Shown: positions 1-7,069, numbered from the stretch's first letter. The stretch is 9,965 bases of DNA from Sphingomonadaceae bacterium (GCA_947442095.1 CANEVG010000105.1:1-9965), one strand, 5' to 3'. A program made the numbers and translations. The notes: generated by a model not told the origin, from the sequence alone.

Positions 1-101
1 ACAACGCCAGATGGGCCTTCGACCTTGAGGAAATGACCGGTAGCTCGTTCTTCTACCCGCCGTACGCTGACTTTCTGCCCGAAATACGGGTGCCAACGAT
101 A

Positions 102-358
102 ATGAACCTCTCGCTCTTCACCGACATGGGCAGAATGAACGGGCAATGGTCCTCACGCGCAAGAATGCCCTGTTTGCCGGCCACGATGAAGGTGGACGCA
201 CCTGGGCCCGTATCGCGTCGGTTATCGAAACCTGCAAACTAAACGGCGTCGAGCCATTCGCCTACTTGCGCGATACCCTCACCGCGATCGCAAACGGCCA
301 TCCTGCAAACCGCATCGATGAGCTGATGCCATGGGCTTACGTCAAAATGTCAAGCTGA
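102..358 (+). pseudogene. IS66 transposase (TnpC) C-terminal remnant, frameshifted
   Basis: In the frame from 146 to the stop at 356-358 the product contains RKNALFAGHDEGG, then IASVIETCKLNGVEPFAYL and finally RIDELMPWAY. These are the hallmark C-terminal blocks of IS66 transposases (DDE family, cut-and-paste). Just upstream the similarity continues in the other forward frame (LSLFTDMGRMN, about 108-140), which resembles the usual LFLxDGRVEMDxN block, so the gene has a frameshift and probably a small deletion near 137-150. An in-frame stop at 68-70 closes the downstream frame. An intact IS66 transposase is about 500 residues and carries its DDE residues well upstream, so this piece cannot be active. 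It is a scar useful for dating the insertion. The family call is firm; the exact frameshift point is approximate. Confidence 0.8.
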
Positions 359-938
359 TCACGACTACGGGGTCAGCGAACCGCTTACATTTGATCAGGC
401 CCTTGGCGCCTTCAGGCTGGCGTTCGATGGCTGCGCCCAGGCCGCTGAACAGCTGCCAGACGATATAGGCGAACGGGATTGCCGAAAGCGTGCCCCAGAT
501 CGCGCGAGTGGTGTTGTCTGCCGCAATTTCACCCGGGTAGCCAAGCACGATCATCAAAGCAGCTGCGAGGCCAAGCTTAAGCGACTTGCTGGCTGTTTCG
601 GCAGGGTCGAGCCGCATGACCAGTACGAGTTCCACGAGCAGGAGCGGCACGGTCAGCAGCCAATCGACGTAGCGATAGGCGTCGTTGAAGGCATATCCCG
701 TCGCCATCACCATGCCGCCGTGGACGTCGTAAGCCGCTTCCCAGCTGTTGAAGATGCGCCAGTAGTGATAGGCGGCGATAGCTGTCACGAGGCCGGATAT
801 GGTCAGTGCTGTCTTGTAGTGAATGGAAACTTGAGAGCGGCTAAGCCACAAAAACAGCGTGGTTGCTGACATCGCCGCAAACGTAAATGAAAACGCGTTA
901 TAAATTAGAGAATACTGTAGCTATGAAACAGCTTGCAT
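342..938 (-). pseudogene. Xanthorhodopsin-like microbial rhodopsin, truncated and with an early amber codon
   Basis: This was a light-driven proton pump of the inner membrane, of the xanthorhodopsin/Gloeobacter rhodopsin clade. Reading from ATG at 938-936: five codons, TAG at 921-923, then LQYSLIYNAFSF and helix A, with the frame open to 342. An internal ATG (872-870) would give 176 residues starting within helix A. Numbered from that ATG, key residues are His36 (YHYWRIFNSW), Arg67, proton acceptor Asp70, Thr74, proton donor Glu81 (RYVDWLLTVPLLLVEL), Leu78 at the green-tuning site and Gly127 (RAIWGTLS), the position that opens room for a carotenoid antenna. True rhodopsin sequence ends at residue 161, after helix E. 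The last 15 residues are read from the IS66 end. Helices F and G with the retinal Schiff-base lysine are missing, so no pigment can form. Intact relatives are about 250-300 residues. The family is certain; loss of function is inferred from the missing lysine. Confidence 0.9.
369..388 (+). repeat. IS66-type right terminal inverted repeat
   Basis: Read on the minus strand from 388 this is GTAAGCGGTTCGCTGACCCC. It starts with the GTAAGCG typical of IS66-family ends and lies just outside the transposase stop. The rhodopsin homology of the neighbouring gene ends at 389/390, exactly at this terminus. The partner left repeat is not in the window, so the inner boundary of the repeat cannot be set by comparison. 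Confidence 0.65.
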
Positions 939-1161
939 ATTCGGCCCCTATCTTAAGTTCTCACTGAACCCAGCGCAGGAAAACTTGTTCCTTGCTTATT
1001 TAGATTACACGATTGTTTTGATGTAAATCGCGTCCTTTGAGGCGGTTTTGTTGCACTCAAGTGTCATGGATGCCGCGCAGCAAAACGCGGCGAGTCCTCA
1101 TCGCAGGGCACCTTGCGCCAGCATGGAACTTGCGCGAGGTGTGCGATCAGGGAACACAAGG
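939..1161. other. Divergent intergenic region between rhodopsin pseudogene and peptidase
   Basis: This 223-base gap is AT-richer than its surroundings up to about 1040 and GC-rich after that. On the minus strand GGGG (948-945) lies six bases before the rhodopsin ATG at 938 and may be its ribosome binding site. An open frame continues upstream of the peptidase start to a TTG at 1048, but that extension would put about 40 polar residues before the signal peptide, so I read it as leader. I see no promoter pair good enough to call on either strand. Confidence 0.5.
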
Positions 1162-2523
1162 ATGCACCGCATGCGCGACAGAGTGAGCCGAATGATCGTG
1201 GTTGCCGGCCTTGACCTTGCTGTCTTGCCGATTGCAGCGGCGGCATCTTCAGACAGCGCCAAACCCGCGGAGGCGGTCTCGCAAACCCGGCTTGAGGCCG
1301 ATGTCGCGCGGCTTGTTGCGTTCGGCACGCGGCATACGCTCTCTTCGCAGAGCGACCCCAAGCGCGGGATCGGGGCGGCGCGGGCCTGGGCCGAGGCGCA
1401 GCTGCGCAAGACCAGTGCGGCTTGCGGCGGGTGCTTCGAGATCGTGCTGCCCGAGACCGTGGTGCAGGGCGAGCGGGTGCCGAGCCCGACGCGGCTTGTC
1501 GATGTCGTGGCGATCCAGCGCGGGGTTTCGCGGCCGAACGAGGTCGTGATCGTGCAAGGGCATATCGACAGCCGCAATTCCGATCCGCTCGATAGCGCGG
1601 GCGATGCGCCGGGGGCGAACGATGATGGTTCGGGCACCGCGCTGGTGCTGGAGGCGGCGCGGGTGCTTTCGCGGCAGAAGTTTGCGGGCACGATTGTCTA
1701 TGCCGTGCTCTCGGGCGAGGAGCAGGGGCTCTATGGCGGCACCTTGCTGGCGGAGTATGCGAAGAAGCAGGGCTGGACGGTGAAGGCCGTGCTCAACAAC
1801 GATATTGTCGGCAATTCGCGCGGGTCCGACGGGCTGGTCGATGACGGCCATGTGCGGGTGTTTTCCGAAGGGCCGCGCGCCGATGCGAGCGAGCAGGCGC
1901 GCGATGCGCTGCGCAGCGTGGGCGGGGAGAACGACAGCCCTTCGCGCAACCTCTCGCGCTGGATTGCAGGGCTTGGCGATCCACTAGCCGTGCGGCAGGT
2001 GTGGCGGGCGGACCGGATGGGGCGCGGCGGCGATCATCTGCCGTTTCAGGATGCGGGCTATCCGGCGGTGCGGTTTACTGTCGCGGTGGAGAACTACGAG
2101 CGCCAGCACCAGAACGTGCGGACCGAGGCGGGTAGGCCGTTTGGCGACACGATCGAGGCAATGGATTTCCCCTATCTCGCCAAAGTGACCGCGCTGAATG
2201 TGCGCGCTTTGGCCGCGCTGGCTGCTGCGCCGATGCCGCCGGCACCCAAGGCCAAGGCGGCGGTGCAGACCTTTACCGACATCGACTGGGCCGGCGTGCC
2301 TGGCGCGGCGCGCTACACCGTGTGGCAGCGGCGCACCGATGCCATGGGCTGGGAAGCGCAGCCGGTTCGGACCACCGCGGAGACGCATGTGCGGCTCGAT
2401 GGGGTGCGCGGGGATGACTGGTTCTTCGGGGTCAGCGCGGTGAGCGCCGACGGGGCGGAAAGCCCGGTGGCCTCGGCCGTGCCCGCCGGGGCCTATGTGC
2501 CGGAGGCCCCGGCCAAGCCCTGA
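1162..2523 (+). CDS. Secreted M28-family zinc aminopeptidase with C-terminal fibronectin III-like domain
   Basis: Predicted exported metallopeptidase that removes N-terminal residues from peptides using two zinc ions. With this start (453 residues), residues about 4-30 form a signal peptide (basic RDRVSR, then a hydrophobic run ending in AAAAS). The peptidase core shows all five expected metal ligands: His134 and Asp136-containing GHIDSR, Asp154 in GANDDGSG, the Glu186-Glu187 pair in LSGEEQGLYGG (catalytic base plus ligand), Asp214 in LNNDIVGNS, and His292 in GGDHLPFQDAGYPAVRF. Residues about 363-443 look like one fibronectin III-like beta domain (ARYTVWQRR, then DWFFGVSAVSADGAESP), common in secreted M28 enzymes. 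AGGGA at 1149-1153 supports ATG 1162. ATG 1171, three codons later, is nearly as good; TTG 1048 is unlikely. Family and export are well supported; the substrate is unknown. It shares direction with rnr, 37 bases downstream, but the functions are unrelated. Confidence 0.9.
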   Translation: MHRMRDRVSRMIVVAGLDLAVLPIAAAASSDSAKPAEAVSQTRLEADVARLVAFGTRHTLSSQSDPKRGIGAARAWAEAQLRKTSAACGGCFEIVLPETVVQGERVPSPTRLVDVVAIQRGVSRPNEVVIVQGHIDSRNSDPLDSAGDAPGANDDGSGTALVLEAARVLSRQKFAGTIVYAVLSGEEQGLYGGTLLAEYAKKQGWTVKAVLNNDIVGNSRGSDGLVDDGHVRVFSEGPRADASEQARDALRSVGGENDSPSRNLSRWIAGLGDPLAVRQVWRADRMGRGGDHLPFQDAGYPAVRFTVAVENYERQHQNVRTEAGRPFGDTIEAMDFPYLAKVTALNVRALAALAAAPMPPAPKAKAAVQTFTDIDWAGVPGAARYTVWQRRTDAMGWEAQPVRTTAETHVRLDGVRGDDWFFGVSAVSADGAESPVASAVPAGAYVPEAPAKP

Positions 2524-2560
2524 GCTTGCTATCATGCCCGCCAGCGGCCACAGACCTGCC

Positions 2561-4867
2561 ATGGCATTCCGCAAGCAGACCCCGAACGGCCCCGACGGGC
2601 TCCCCACGCGCCAGCAGGTGCTCGATTTCATCGCTGCGAGCGAGGAGCCAGCGGGCAAGAAGGACATTGCGCGCGGGTTTGGCCTCAAGGGCACCGAGAA
2701 GATCGCGCTCAAGGCCTTGCTCAAGGACATGGCCGAGGAAGGTCTGATCGACGGCAACCGCAGCGCATTTCACCGAATGGGCGGGGTGCCCAAAGTGACA
2801 GTGCTGCGCGTGCTCGATATCGAGGACGGGCAACCGATGGCGATCCCGGATAGCTGGCAGCCCGATGATGGCGCGCCGCCGCCGCGCATCCGCATTGTCG
2901 AGCCGCGCGGAATGGCGAGGGGGCCGAACGCGGCGCTGAAAGTGGGCGACCGGGTGCTCGCGCGCACCGAGGAAGCCGGGCGCGGGCTGATCGCGCATCC
3001 CATGAAGAAGCTGCCGACGCGCACAGAGCAGCTTCTGGGCGTGGTCGAGTTCGATGGCGCGGGCAAACCCTGGCTCGCGCCTGTGGACAAGCGTGTGCGC
3101 AACTCTGTGCCTATCTCCGATCTGGGCGGTGCGGCGGAGGGCCAGTTGGTGCTCGGCGAGCCGGTCAGCAAGAGCCCACGCGCGGGCCTCAAGGTGACCG
3201 AAGTGCTGGGCGATCCGCTCGCGCCGCGCGCGTTCAGCCTGATTGCGATCCACAAGCACGGCATCCCTTGCGTGTTTCCTAAGGCCGCGCTCGATGAAGC
3301 GGCGGTGGCGGCGAAGCTGGCGCTTTCGGAAGAAGCGCGCGAGGACCTGCGCGCGCTGCCCATCGTGGCGATCGACCCGACAGATGCGCGCGATCACGAT
3401 GACGCGATCTGGGCCGAGCCGGATGGGGAAGGGGGCTTCCGCGCGGTCGTCGCGATTGCGGACGTGAGCTTCTATGTGCGCCCCGGCGGCGCGGCGGATC
3501 GCGAGGCAAGAAAGCGCGGCAATTCGGTCTATTTCCCCGACCGCGTGGTGCCGATGCTGCCGCATGTGCTCAGTTCGGATGTCTGCTCGCTCAAAGTGGG
3601 GGCGGACCGGGCGGCGATGGCCTGCCACCTAACGATCGACGCCGAGGGGCGGATCACTGCGTGGCGCTTCACCCGCGCGCTGGTGCGGATTGCCGAGGTG
3701 ATTGCTTATGAAGAGGCGCAGCGGCGGATCGATGCGAGCGAGGCCACGCCGCATCTGCAGAACCTGTGGGCAGCGTGGCGGCTGCTGGAGAAGGCGCGGG
3801 AGGCACGCGATCCGCTCGCGCTGGAATTGCCCGAGCGGCGGGTGGTGCTCGATTCTGCGGGTAATATTGCCGAGATCGCCATTCGCGAACGGCTTGATGC
3901 GCACCGCGTGGTCGAAGATTTCATGATCGCAGCCAATGTCGCGGCAGCCAAGGCACTGGAGGCGAAAGTTGCGCCAGTGGTCTACCGCATTCACGAGCCG
4001 CCGAGCCGCGAGAAGCTGGTCGCGCTCAAGGACTATCTCGCCACGTTCGGACACAAGCTGGCGATGGGACAGGTGATCACGCCAGGCTTGTTCAACCGCA
4101 TGCTGAAGGACGTGACCGACGATGCGGAGAAGGCGCTGGTGATGGATGCAGTGCTGCGCAGCCAGACCCAGGCTTACTATGGTCCGCGCAACGCCGGACA
4201 CTTCGGGCTGGCGCTGGGTAGCTATGCGCACTTCACCTCACCGATCCGGCGCTACTCCGATCTCTTGGTGCACCGTGCTCTGGTGGATGGCTGGAAACTG
4301 GAGCAGCCGCGCCCGGAAGTGAGCGAGATCGGCGCGTCGTCAGGCCTGTCCGACCGCGACCGCGATGATCTTACCCAGATCAGCGATGCGATCAGCAAGA
4401 CCGAGCGTCGCGCGATGGAGGCCGAGCGCGACACCATTGACCGCTATGTTGCCGCATGGCTTTCGGGCCGGGTGGGTGAAGTGTTCGACACGCGGCTGAC
4501 GGGTGTGCAAAAATTCGGTCTGTTTGCCACGATCATCGGCCTTGGTGGGGATGGGTTGGTGCCAATTTCCACGCTGGGGGCCGAGCGCTTCGACTATGAC
4601 GAGAAGCGGCAGGCGCTGGTCGGCGAGCAGAGCGGCGATACCTTCGCGATCGGCATGATGCTGAAGCTGCGGCTCGCCGAGGCCAATCCGCTAACCGGCG
4701 CGCTCAAGTTTGAGCCGGTGGAAATGGCACCTGGCGCGGGGCGGATCGAACGGCGCGGCGAGCGCTCAGGAAAGGCCCGGCCCGAGGGCTTTGCCAAGCG
4801 CGGCGGGCAGATGGTCGGCCCGCGCGGGCGGCCGGGGAATATCCGGCATCAGGGGCGGCGGAAGTAA
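2561..4867 (+). CDS. rnr: Ribonuclease R (RNB-family 3'-5' exoribonuclease)
   Basis: Processive 3'-5' hydrolytic exoribonuclease that degrades structured RNA, including rRNA and mRNA fragments, in the cytoplasm. From ATG 2561 the product has 768 residues, within the usual RNase R range. The order is: N-terminal winged-helix-like segment (about 14-65, GLPTRQQVLDFI), cold-shock-type domains (about 75-240), the RNB catalytic domain (about 265-600) and an S1 RNA-binding domain (about 633-718, GRVGEVFDTRLTGVQKFGLF), then a basic Arg/Lys/Gly-rich tail. The metal-binding site IDPTDARDHDDAIW supplies Asp272, Asp278, Asp280 and Asp281, and HFTSPIRRYSDLLVHR (about 557-572) is the other signature of the family. 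The N-terminal helical segment plus basic tail distinguish it from RNase II. The start is uncertain: ATG 2534 and ATG 2495 (inside the peptidase gene) are in frame, but family members usually begin shortly before the GLPTR block. No strong ribosome binding site is seen at any of them. Confidence 0.95.
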   Translation: MAFRKQTPNGPDGLPTRQQVLDFIAASEEPAGKKDIARGFGLKGTEKIALKALLKDMAEEGLIDGNRSAFHRMGGVPKVTVLRVLDIEDGQPMAIPDSWQPDDGAPPPRIRIVEPRGMARGPNAALKVGDRVLARTEEAGRGLIAHPMKKLPTRTEQLLGVVEFDGAGKPWLAPVDKRVRNSVPISDLGGAAEGQLVLGEPVSKSPRAGLKVTEVLGDPLAPRAFSLIAIHKHGIPCVFPKAALDEAAVAAKLALSEEAREDLRALPIVAIDPTDARDHDDAIWAEPDGEGGFRAVVAIADVSFYVRPGGAADREARKRGNSVYFPDRVVPMLPHVLSSDVCSLKVGADRAAMACHLTIDAEGRITAWRFTRALVRIAEVIAYEEAQRRIDASEATPHLQNLWAAWRLLEKAREARDPLALELPERRVVLDSAGNIAEIAIRERLDAHRVVEDFMIAANVAAAKALEAKVAPVVYRIHEPPSREKLVALKDYLATFGHKLAMGQVITPGLFNRMLKDVTDDAEKALVMDAVLRSQTQAYYGPRNAGHFGLALGSYAHFTSPIRRYSDLLVHRALVDGWKLEQPRPEVSEIGASSGLSDRDRDDLTQISDAISKTERRAMEAERDTIDRYVAAWLSGRVGEVFDTRLTGVQKFGLFATIIGLGGDGLVPISTLGAERFDYDEKRQALVGEQSGDTFAIGMMLKLRLAEANPLTGALKFEPVEMAPGAGRIERRGERSGKARPEGFAKRGGQMVGPRGRPGNIRHQGRRK

Positions 4868-4892
4868 ACTTCCAGCTGTCTGATCCGAAATT

Positions 4893-4924
4893 GCGGTCCG
4901 GATAGAGCGAGCCGGTGCCGCTTT
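4893..4924 (+). terminator. Possible terminator after rnr
   Basis: An interrupted GC stem sits 25 bases after the rnr stop. GCGG (4893-4896) pairs with CCGC (4918-4921), and CCGG (4898-4901) with CCGG (4912-4915), around a 10-base loop. Three T residues follow. The short T run and the internal mismatch make it a weak factor-independent terminator at best. Its position between two convergent genes fits the role. Confidence 0.4.
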
Positions 4925-4949
4925 GAAATTCGCGTCTTGGTGAATTTCA
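4924..4949. repeat. Perfect 8-base inverted repeat between convergent genes
   Basis: TGAAATTC (4924-4931) and GAATTTCA (4942-4949) are exact reverse complements around a 10-base loop. The repeat lies 11 bases past the stop of the minus-strand universal stress gene and directly follows the GC hairpin after rnr. The stem is AT-rich, so hairpin strength is modest. It could help end transcription from either side or be a protein-binding palindrome. Confidence 0.4.
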
Positions 4950-4959
4950 CAACATTCAA

Positions 4960-5469
4960 TCAACTGAACGAATCGATGCCGTTCTCGTCGATCGTGCCGG
5001 GCACGATCATCAGCACGCAGGGCAATTGGCCGAGGTGCGAGGTGAAATGGGTGATGAGCGGGCCTGGATTGCCCTCGCTCGCCGCGCCCAGGACCAGTGC
5101 CGAGACCTCGGGATGAACCGCCAGGTAATCGCGCACCACTTGCGGGCCATTACCGGTCTTGACCGAGACTTGCGGCAGGAGACCGGATTCGCTGGTGACG
5201 CTGCCGGCGGCCGCAATCGCGAGCTCTTCGGCGCGTTCGCGGGCCTCTTCCTCGATTGTGGCCTGAATGCCGCCGAAAACCACGAACTCCTGTTTGGGCA
5301 CGAGCGCGAGGATGTGAACGGTGCCGCCGGTGCGCACCGCGCGGCGTGCGGCAAAGCGCAGCGCGCGGCTTGCTTCGGCCGTGTCGTCCATGATGACGAG
5401 GTAGACACGCTGCCGCTTTGCGGCCTCTGCAGACACGGCCTTGCCGGAATCGCTCGTAACGTCGTCCAT
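4960..5469 (-). CDS. Universal stress protein (UspA-like), single domain
   Basis: A 169-residue single-domain universal stress protein. Such proteins are cytoplasmic, dimeric and linked to stress and energy-starvation responses; the biochemical role of this one is unknown. After a polar N-terminal tail (1-20) the fold starts with VYLVIMDDTAEASRALRFAARRA (about 22-44, first strand, Asp pair and first helix), continues with VHILALVP (51-58), and ends in EVSALVLGAASEG (121-133) and CVLMIVPGTI (151-160). The usual ATP loop G-x2-G-x9-G-S/T is not conserved here: Gly128 is followed by AASEG. Canonical nucleotide binding is therefore doubtful. The ATG at 5469-5467 is preceded on the minus strand by a GGGCAGGG purine stretch that can serve as ribosome binding site. 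The frame stays open far upstream only because it is antisense to the Ala/Pro-rich linker of the E2 gene. It is divergent from the E2 gene and convergent with rnr. Confidence 0.88.
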   Translation of the reverse strand: MDDVTSDSGKAVSAEAAKRQRVYLVIMDDTAEASRALRFAARRAVRTGGTVHILALVPKQEFVVFGGIQATIEEEARERAEELAIAAAGSVTSESGLLPQVSVKTGNGPQVVRDYLAVHPEVSALVLGAASEGNPGPLITHFTSHLGQLPCVLMIVPGTIDENGIDSFS

Positions 5470-5677
5470 CCCTGCCCCCCTGCGCCCTGCAATCCACCCG
5501 TTATAAGGCTGCGTCATCCGTATTGGCCTAATTCGTATACAGGGCAAGCGCCAAGCCACTTGACCCGCATTGGCTGGCTGGCGAAATGGAACCGCCTGTG
5601 CCAAGGCGCACGGAGCAGGGAAGCATCTCGGCATTCCTGCATACTGCGCACGAAACCGTAACGGAAAAGAGCTGCCC
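5470..5677. promoter_or_regulatory. Divergent intergenic region, usp and E2 genes
   Basis: This 208-base gap must hold promoters for both the minus-strand stress gene and the plus-strand E2-lpd genes. On the minus strand TATAAC (5505-5500) lies about 30 bases before the stress gene ATG and is a possible -10 element, with no clear -35 partner. On the plus strand I find no convincing pair. GGAAAAGAG (5663-5671) is the likely ribosome binding site of the E2 gene. I see no riboswitch or strong hairpin. Confidence 0.35.
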
Positions 5678-6991
5678 ATGCCGACCCAGATCAAGATGCC
5701 TGCGCTTTCGCCCACGATGGAGGAAGGCACGTTGGCCAAGTGGCTGGTCAAGGTGGGCGACAAGGTTTCCTCGGGCGATATCATGGCAGAGATCGAGACC
5801 GACAAGGCGACGATGGAATTCGAAGCGGTTGATGAAGGCACTGTTGTTTCAATCTCTGTGGCTGAGGGCACGGAGGGCGTTAAAGTGGGCACCGTGATCG
5901 CGACGATTGCGGGTGAGGATGACGATGATGCGCCTACGCCGGCATTCGCCGCCGCGCCTGTGGTGGCTGCGCCCGCTCCGGCTCCGGTCGCTGCATTGGC
6001 ACCTGTGGTTGCTGCTCCTGCGCCGGTCCCGCCTGCTGCGCCTATTGTTGCCGCACCTGCCGTTGCTGCTGCCGACCGCGTTGTCGCCAGCCCGCTTGCG
6101 CGGCGCATCGCGACGGAAAAGGGCATCGATCTGGGTGCCGTGCAGGGCAGCGGCCCGCATGGGCGGATCATTAAGGCTGATCTGGAAGGCGCGGCTCCGG
6201 CTGCTATTGCTCAGGCAACCTCTGTTGCAGCGCCTGCCCCTGTGGCAACACCGGCACCAGCTGTCGTTGCTGCTGCGCCTGCAGCGCCGTTCAGTTCCGA
6301 CATTCCGTACGAGGCGATAAAGCTTTCGGGCATGCGCAAGACCATTGCCCGCCGCCTGACCGAGGCCAAGGCGACCGTGCCGCATTACTATCTGACCGTC
6401 GATATCCGCCTCGATGCGCTGCTCAAGCTGCGCGCAGAGTTGAATGCGGCTTTGGCGGTCGAGGGCGTCAGGCTCTCGGTCAACGACCTGCTGATCAAAG
6501 CGCTAGGCAAGGCGCTGATCCTTGCGCCCGATGCCAACGTGAGCTTTGCAGGCGACGCGCTGATCCGTTATTCGCGCGCCGACGTTGCCGTGGCGGTCTC
6601 GATCCCCGGGGGGCTTATCACACCGATCGTGACGGGCGCGGACGTTAAGTCGATCTCGGCGATCCAGAAGGACATGGCGGATCTTGGCGCGCGGGCCAAG
6701 GCGGGCAAGCTGGCGGCGCACGAGTATCAGGGCGGCACTGCAAGCCTGTCGAACCTAGGTATGTTCGGGATCAAGCAGTTCGAGGCCGTGATCAATCCGC
6801 CGCAAGGCATGATCATGGCGATCGGCGCGGGCGAGAAGCGGCCTTATGTGATCGACAACGCGCTGGGCATTGCCACGGTCATGTCGGCCACCGGCAGCTT
6901 CGACCACCGCGCGATTGACGGCGCGGAAGGCGCGCAGCTGATGCAGGCGTTCAAGAGCCTGATTGAAGCGCCGCTGGCCCTCGTAGCTTGA
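5678..6991 (+). CDS. pdhC: Pyruvate dehydrogenase E2, dihydrolipoamide acetyltransferase
   Basis: Core subunit of the pyruvate dehydrogenase complex; it moves the acetyl group made by E1 from its lipoyl arm to CoA. The 437-residue product has one lipoyl domain (1-80, modified Lys43 in ETDKATMEFEA), an Ala/Pro linker (about 84-133), a peripheral subunit-binding domain (about 136-170, ASPLARRIATEKGIDL then GSGPHGRIIKADL), a second Ala/Pro linker (171-204) and the catalytic domain (about 208-437). The active-site block FDHRAIDGA carries His410 and Asp414. The lipoyl start MPTQIKMPALSPTMEEGTLAKW matches acetyltransferases of the pyruvate complex rather than the oxoglutarate or branched-chain E2. 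ATG 5678 starts exactly at the lipoyl domain; the upstream open frame has no homology. lpd follows 78 bases later. No E1 genes adjoin, as in Zymomonas, where E1 and E2-E3 are separate loci. Confidence 0.95.
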   Translation: MPTQIKMPALSPTMEEGTLAKWLVKVGDKVSSGDIMAEIETDKATMEFEAVDEGTVVSISVAEGTEGVKVGTVIATIAGEDDDDAPTPAFAAAPVVAAPAPAPVAALAPVVAAPAPVPPAAPIVAAPAVAAADRVVASPLARRIATEKGIDLGAVQGSGPHGRIIKADLEGAAPAAIAQATSVAAPAPVATPAPAVVAAAPAAPFSSDIPYEAIKLSGMRKTIARRLTEAKATVPHYYLTVDIRLDALLKLRAELNAALAVEGVRLSVNDLLIKALGKALILAPDANVSFAGDALIRYSRADVAVAVSIPGGLITPIVTGADVKSISAIQKDMADLGARAKAGKLAAHEYQGGTASLSNLGMFGIKQFEAVINPPQGMIMAIGAGEKRPYVIDNALGIATVMSATGSFDHRAIDGAEGAQLMQAFKSLIEAPLALVA

Positions 6992-7021
6992 GCGCTGGCC
7001 TGATCATAATGAGAGCGGCGT

Positions 7022-7037
7022 GCCCGCGCGAGCGGGC
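7022..7037 (+). other. Intercistronic hairpin with GNRA tetraloop between pdhC and lpd
   Basis: GCCCGC (7022-7027) pairs perfectly with GCGGGC (7032-7037) around the loop GCGA, a stable GNRA-type tetraloop. No T run follows, so it does not look like a full terminator. It sits 20 bases upstream of the lpd ribosome binding site and could stabilise or process the mRNA, or lower read-through into lpd. Confidence 0.4.
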
Positions 7038-7056
7038 TAAACCAGACGTCGACATC

Positions 7057-7062
7057 AAGGAG
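7057..7062 (+). promoter_or_regulatory. Strong ribosome binding site for lpd (decides GTG start)
   Basis: AAGGAG is followed by seven bases and then GTG at 7070. This near-perfect Shine-Dalgarno fixes the GTG start and yields the standard N-terminus of the enzyme. Confidence 0.8.
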
Positions 7063-7069
7063 CATTTGC

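Larger units (their letters stand above)
1..388 (+). mobile_element. IS66-family element, decayed right end
   Basis: The stretch carries the C-terminal part of an IS66-type transposase and, 30 bases past its stop, ends in CGCTTAC (382-388). IS66-family inverted repeats start GTAAGCG, so this is the expected right terminus in this orientation. Beyond 388 the sequence switches at once to rhodopsin coding sequence on the opposite strand, so 388/389 is the element boundary. The left part of the element and the accessory tnpA/tnpB genes are not in the window. The homology I can follow starts only near base 100. Bases 1-100 have an open frame that I do not recognise, and they could be decayed element or foreign DNA. 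IS66 elements usually make 8-base target duplications. The candidate copy here is ATTTGATC (389-396); its partner would lie outside the window. Confidence 0.75.

Noticed and set aside
1048..1161. TTG start for the M28 peptidase
   Set aside because: It would place about 40 polar residues before an obvious signal peptide; ATG 1162 has a good AGGGA site.
2432..3628. Long minus-strand open frame (398 residues) opposite the peptidase end and rnr
   Set aside because: It is antisense to a clear RNase R; the product is rich in Arg, His and Ala with no recognisable motif, as expected of a shadow frame in GC-rich DNA.
5470..6171. Upstream extension of the universal stress protein frame to 403 residues
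   Set aside because: The extra part is antisense to the lipoyl domain and Ala/Pro linker of E2 and has a low-complexity Ala/Gly/Thr composition. The stress-protein fold begins near the ATG at 5469.
5935..6295. Repetitive GC-rich stretches in the E2 gene as possible DNA repeats
   Set aside because: They encode the normal Ala/Pro-rich flexible linkers of E2; not a separate repeat element.
5907..6320. Leu/Arg-rich plus-strand frame inside the E2 gene
   Set aside because: Out-of-frame shadow of the Ala/Pro linker codons; apparent hydrophobicity is a by-product of the GCN/CCN codons.
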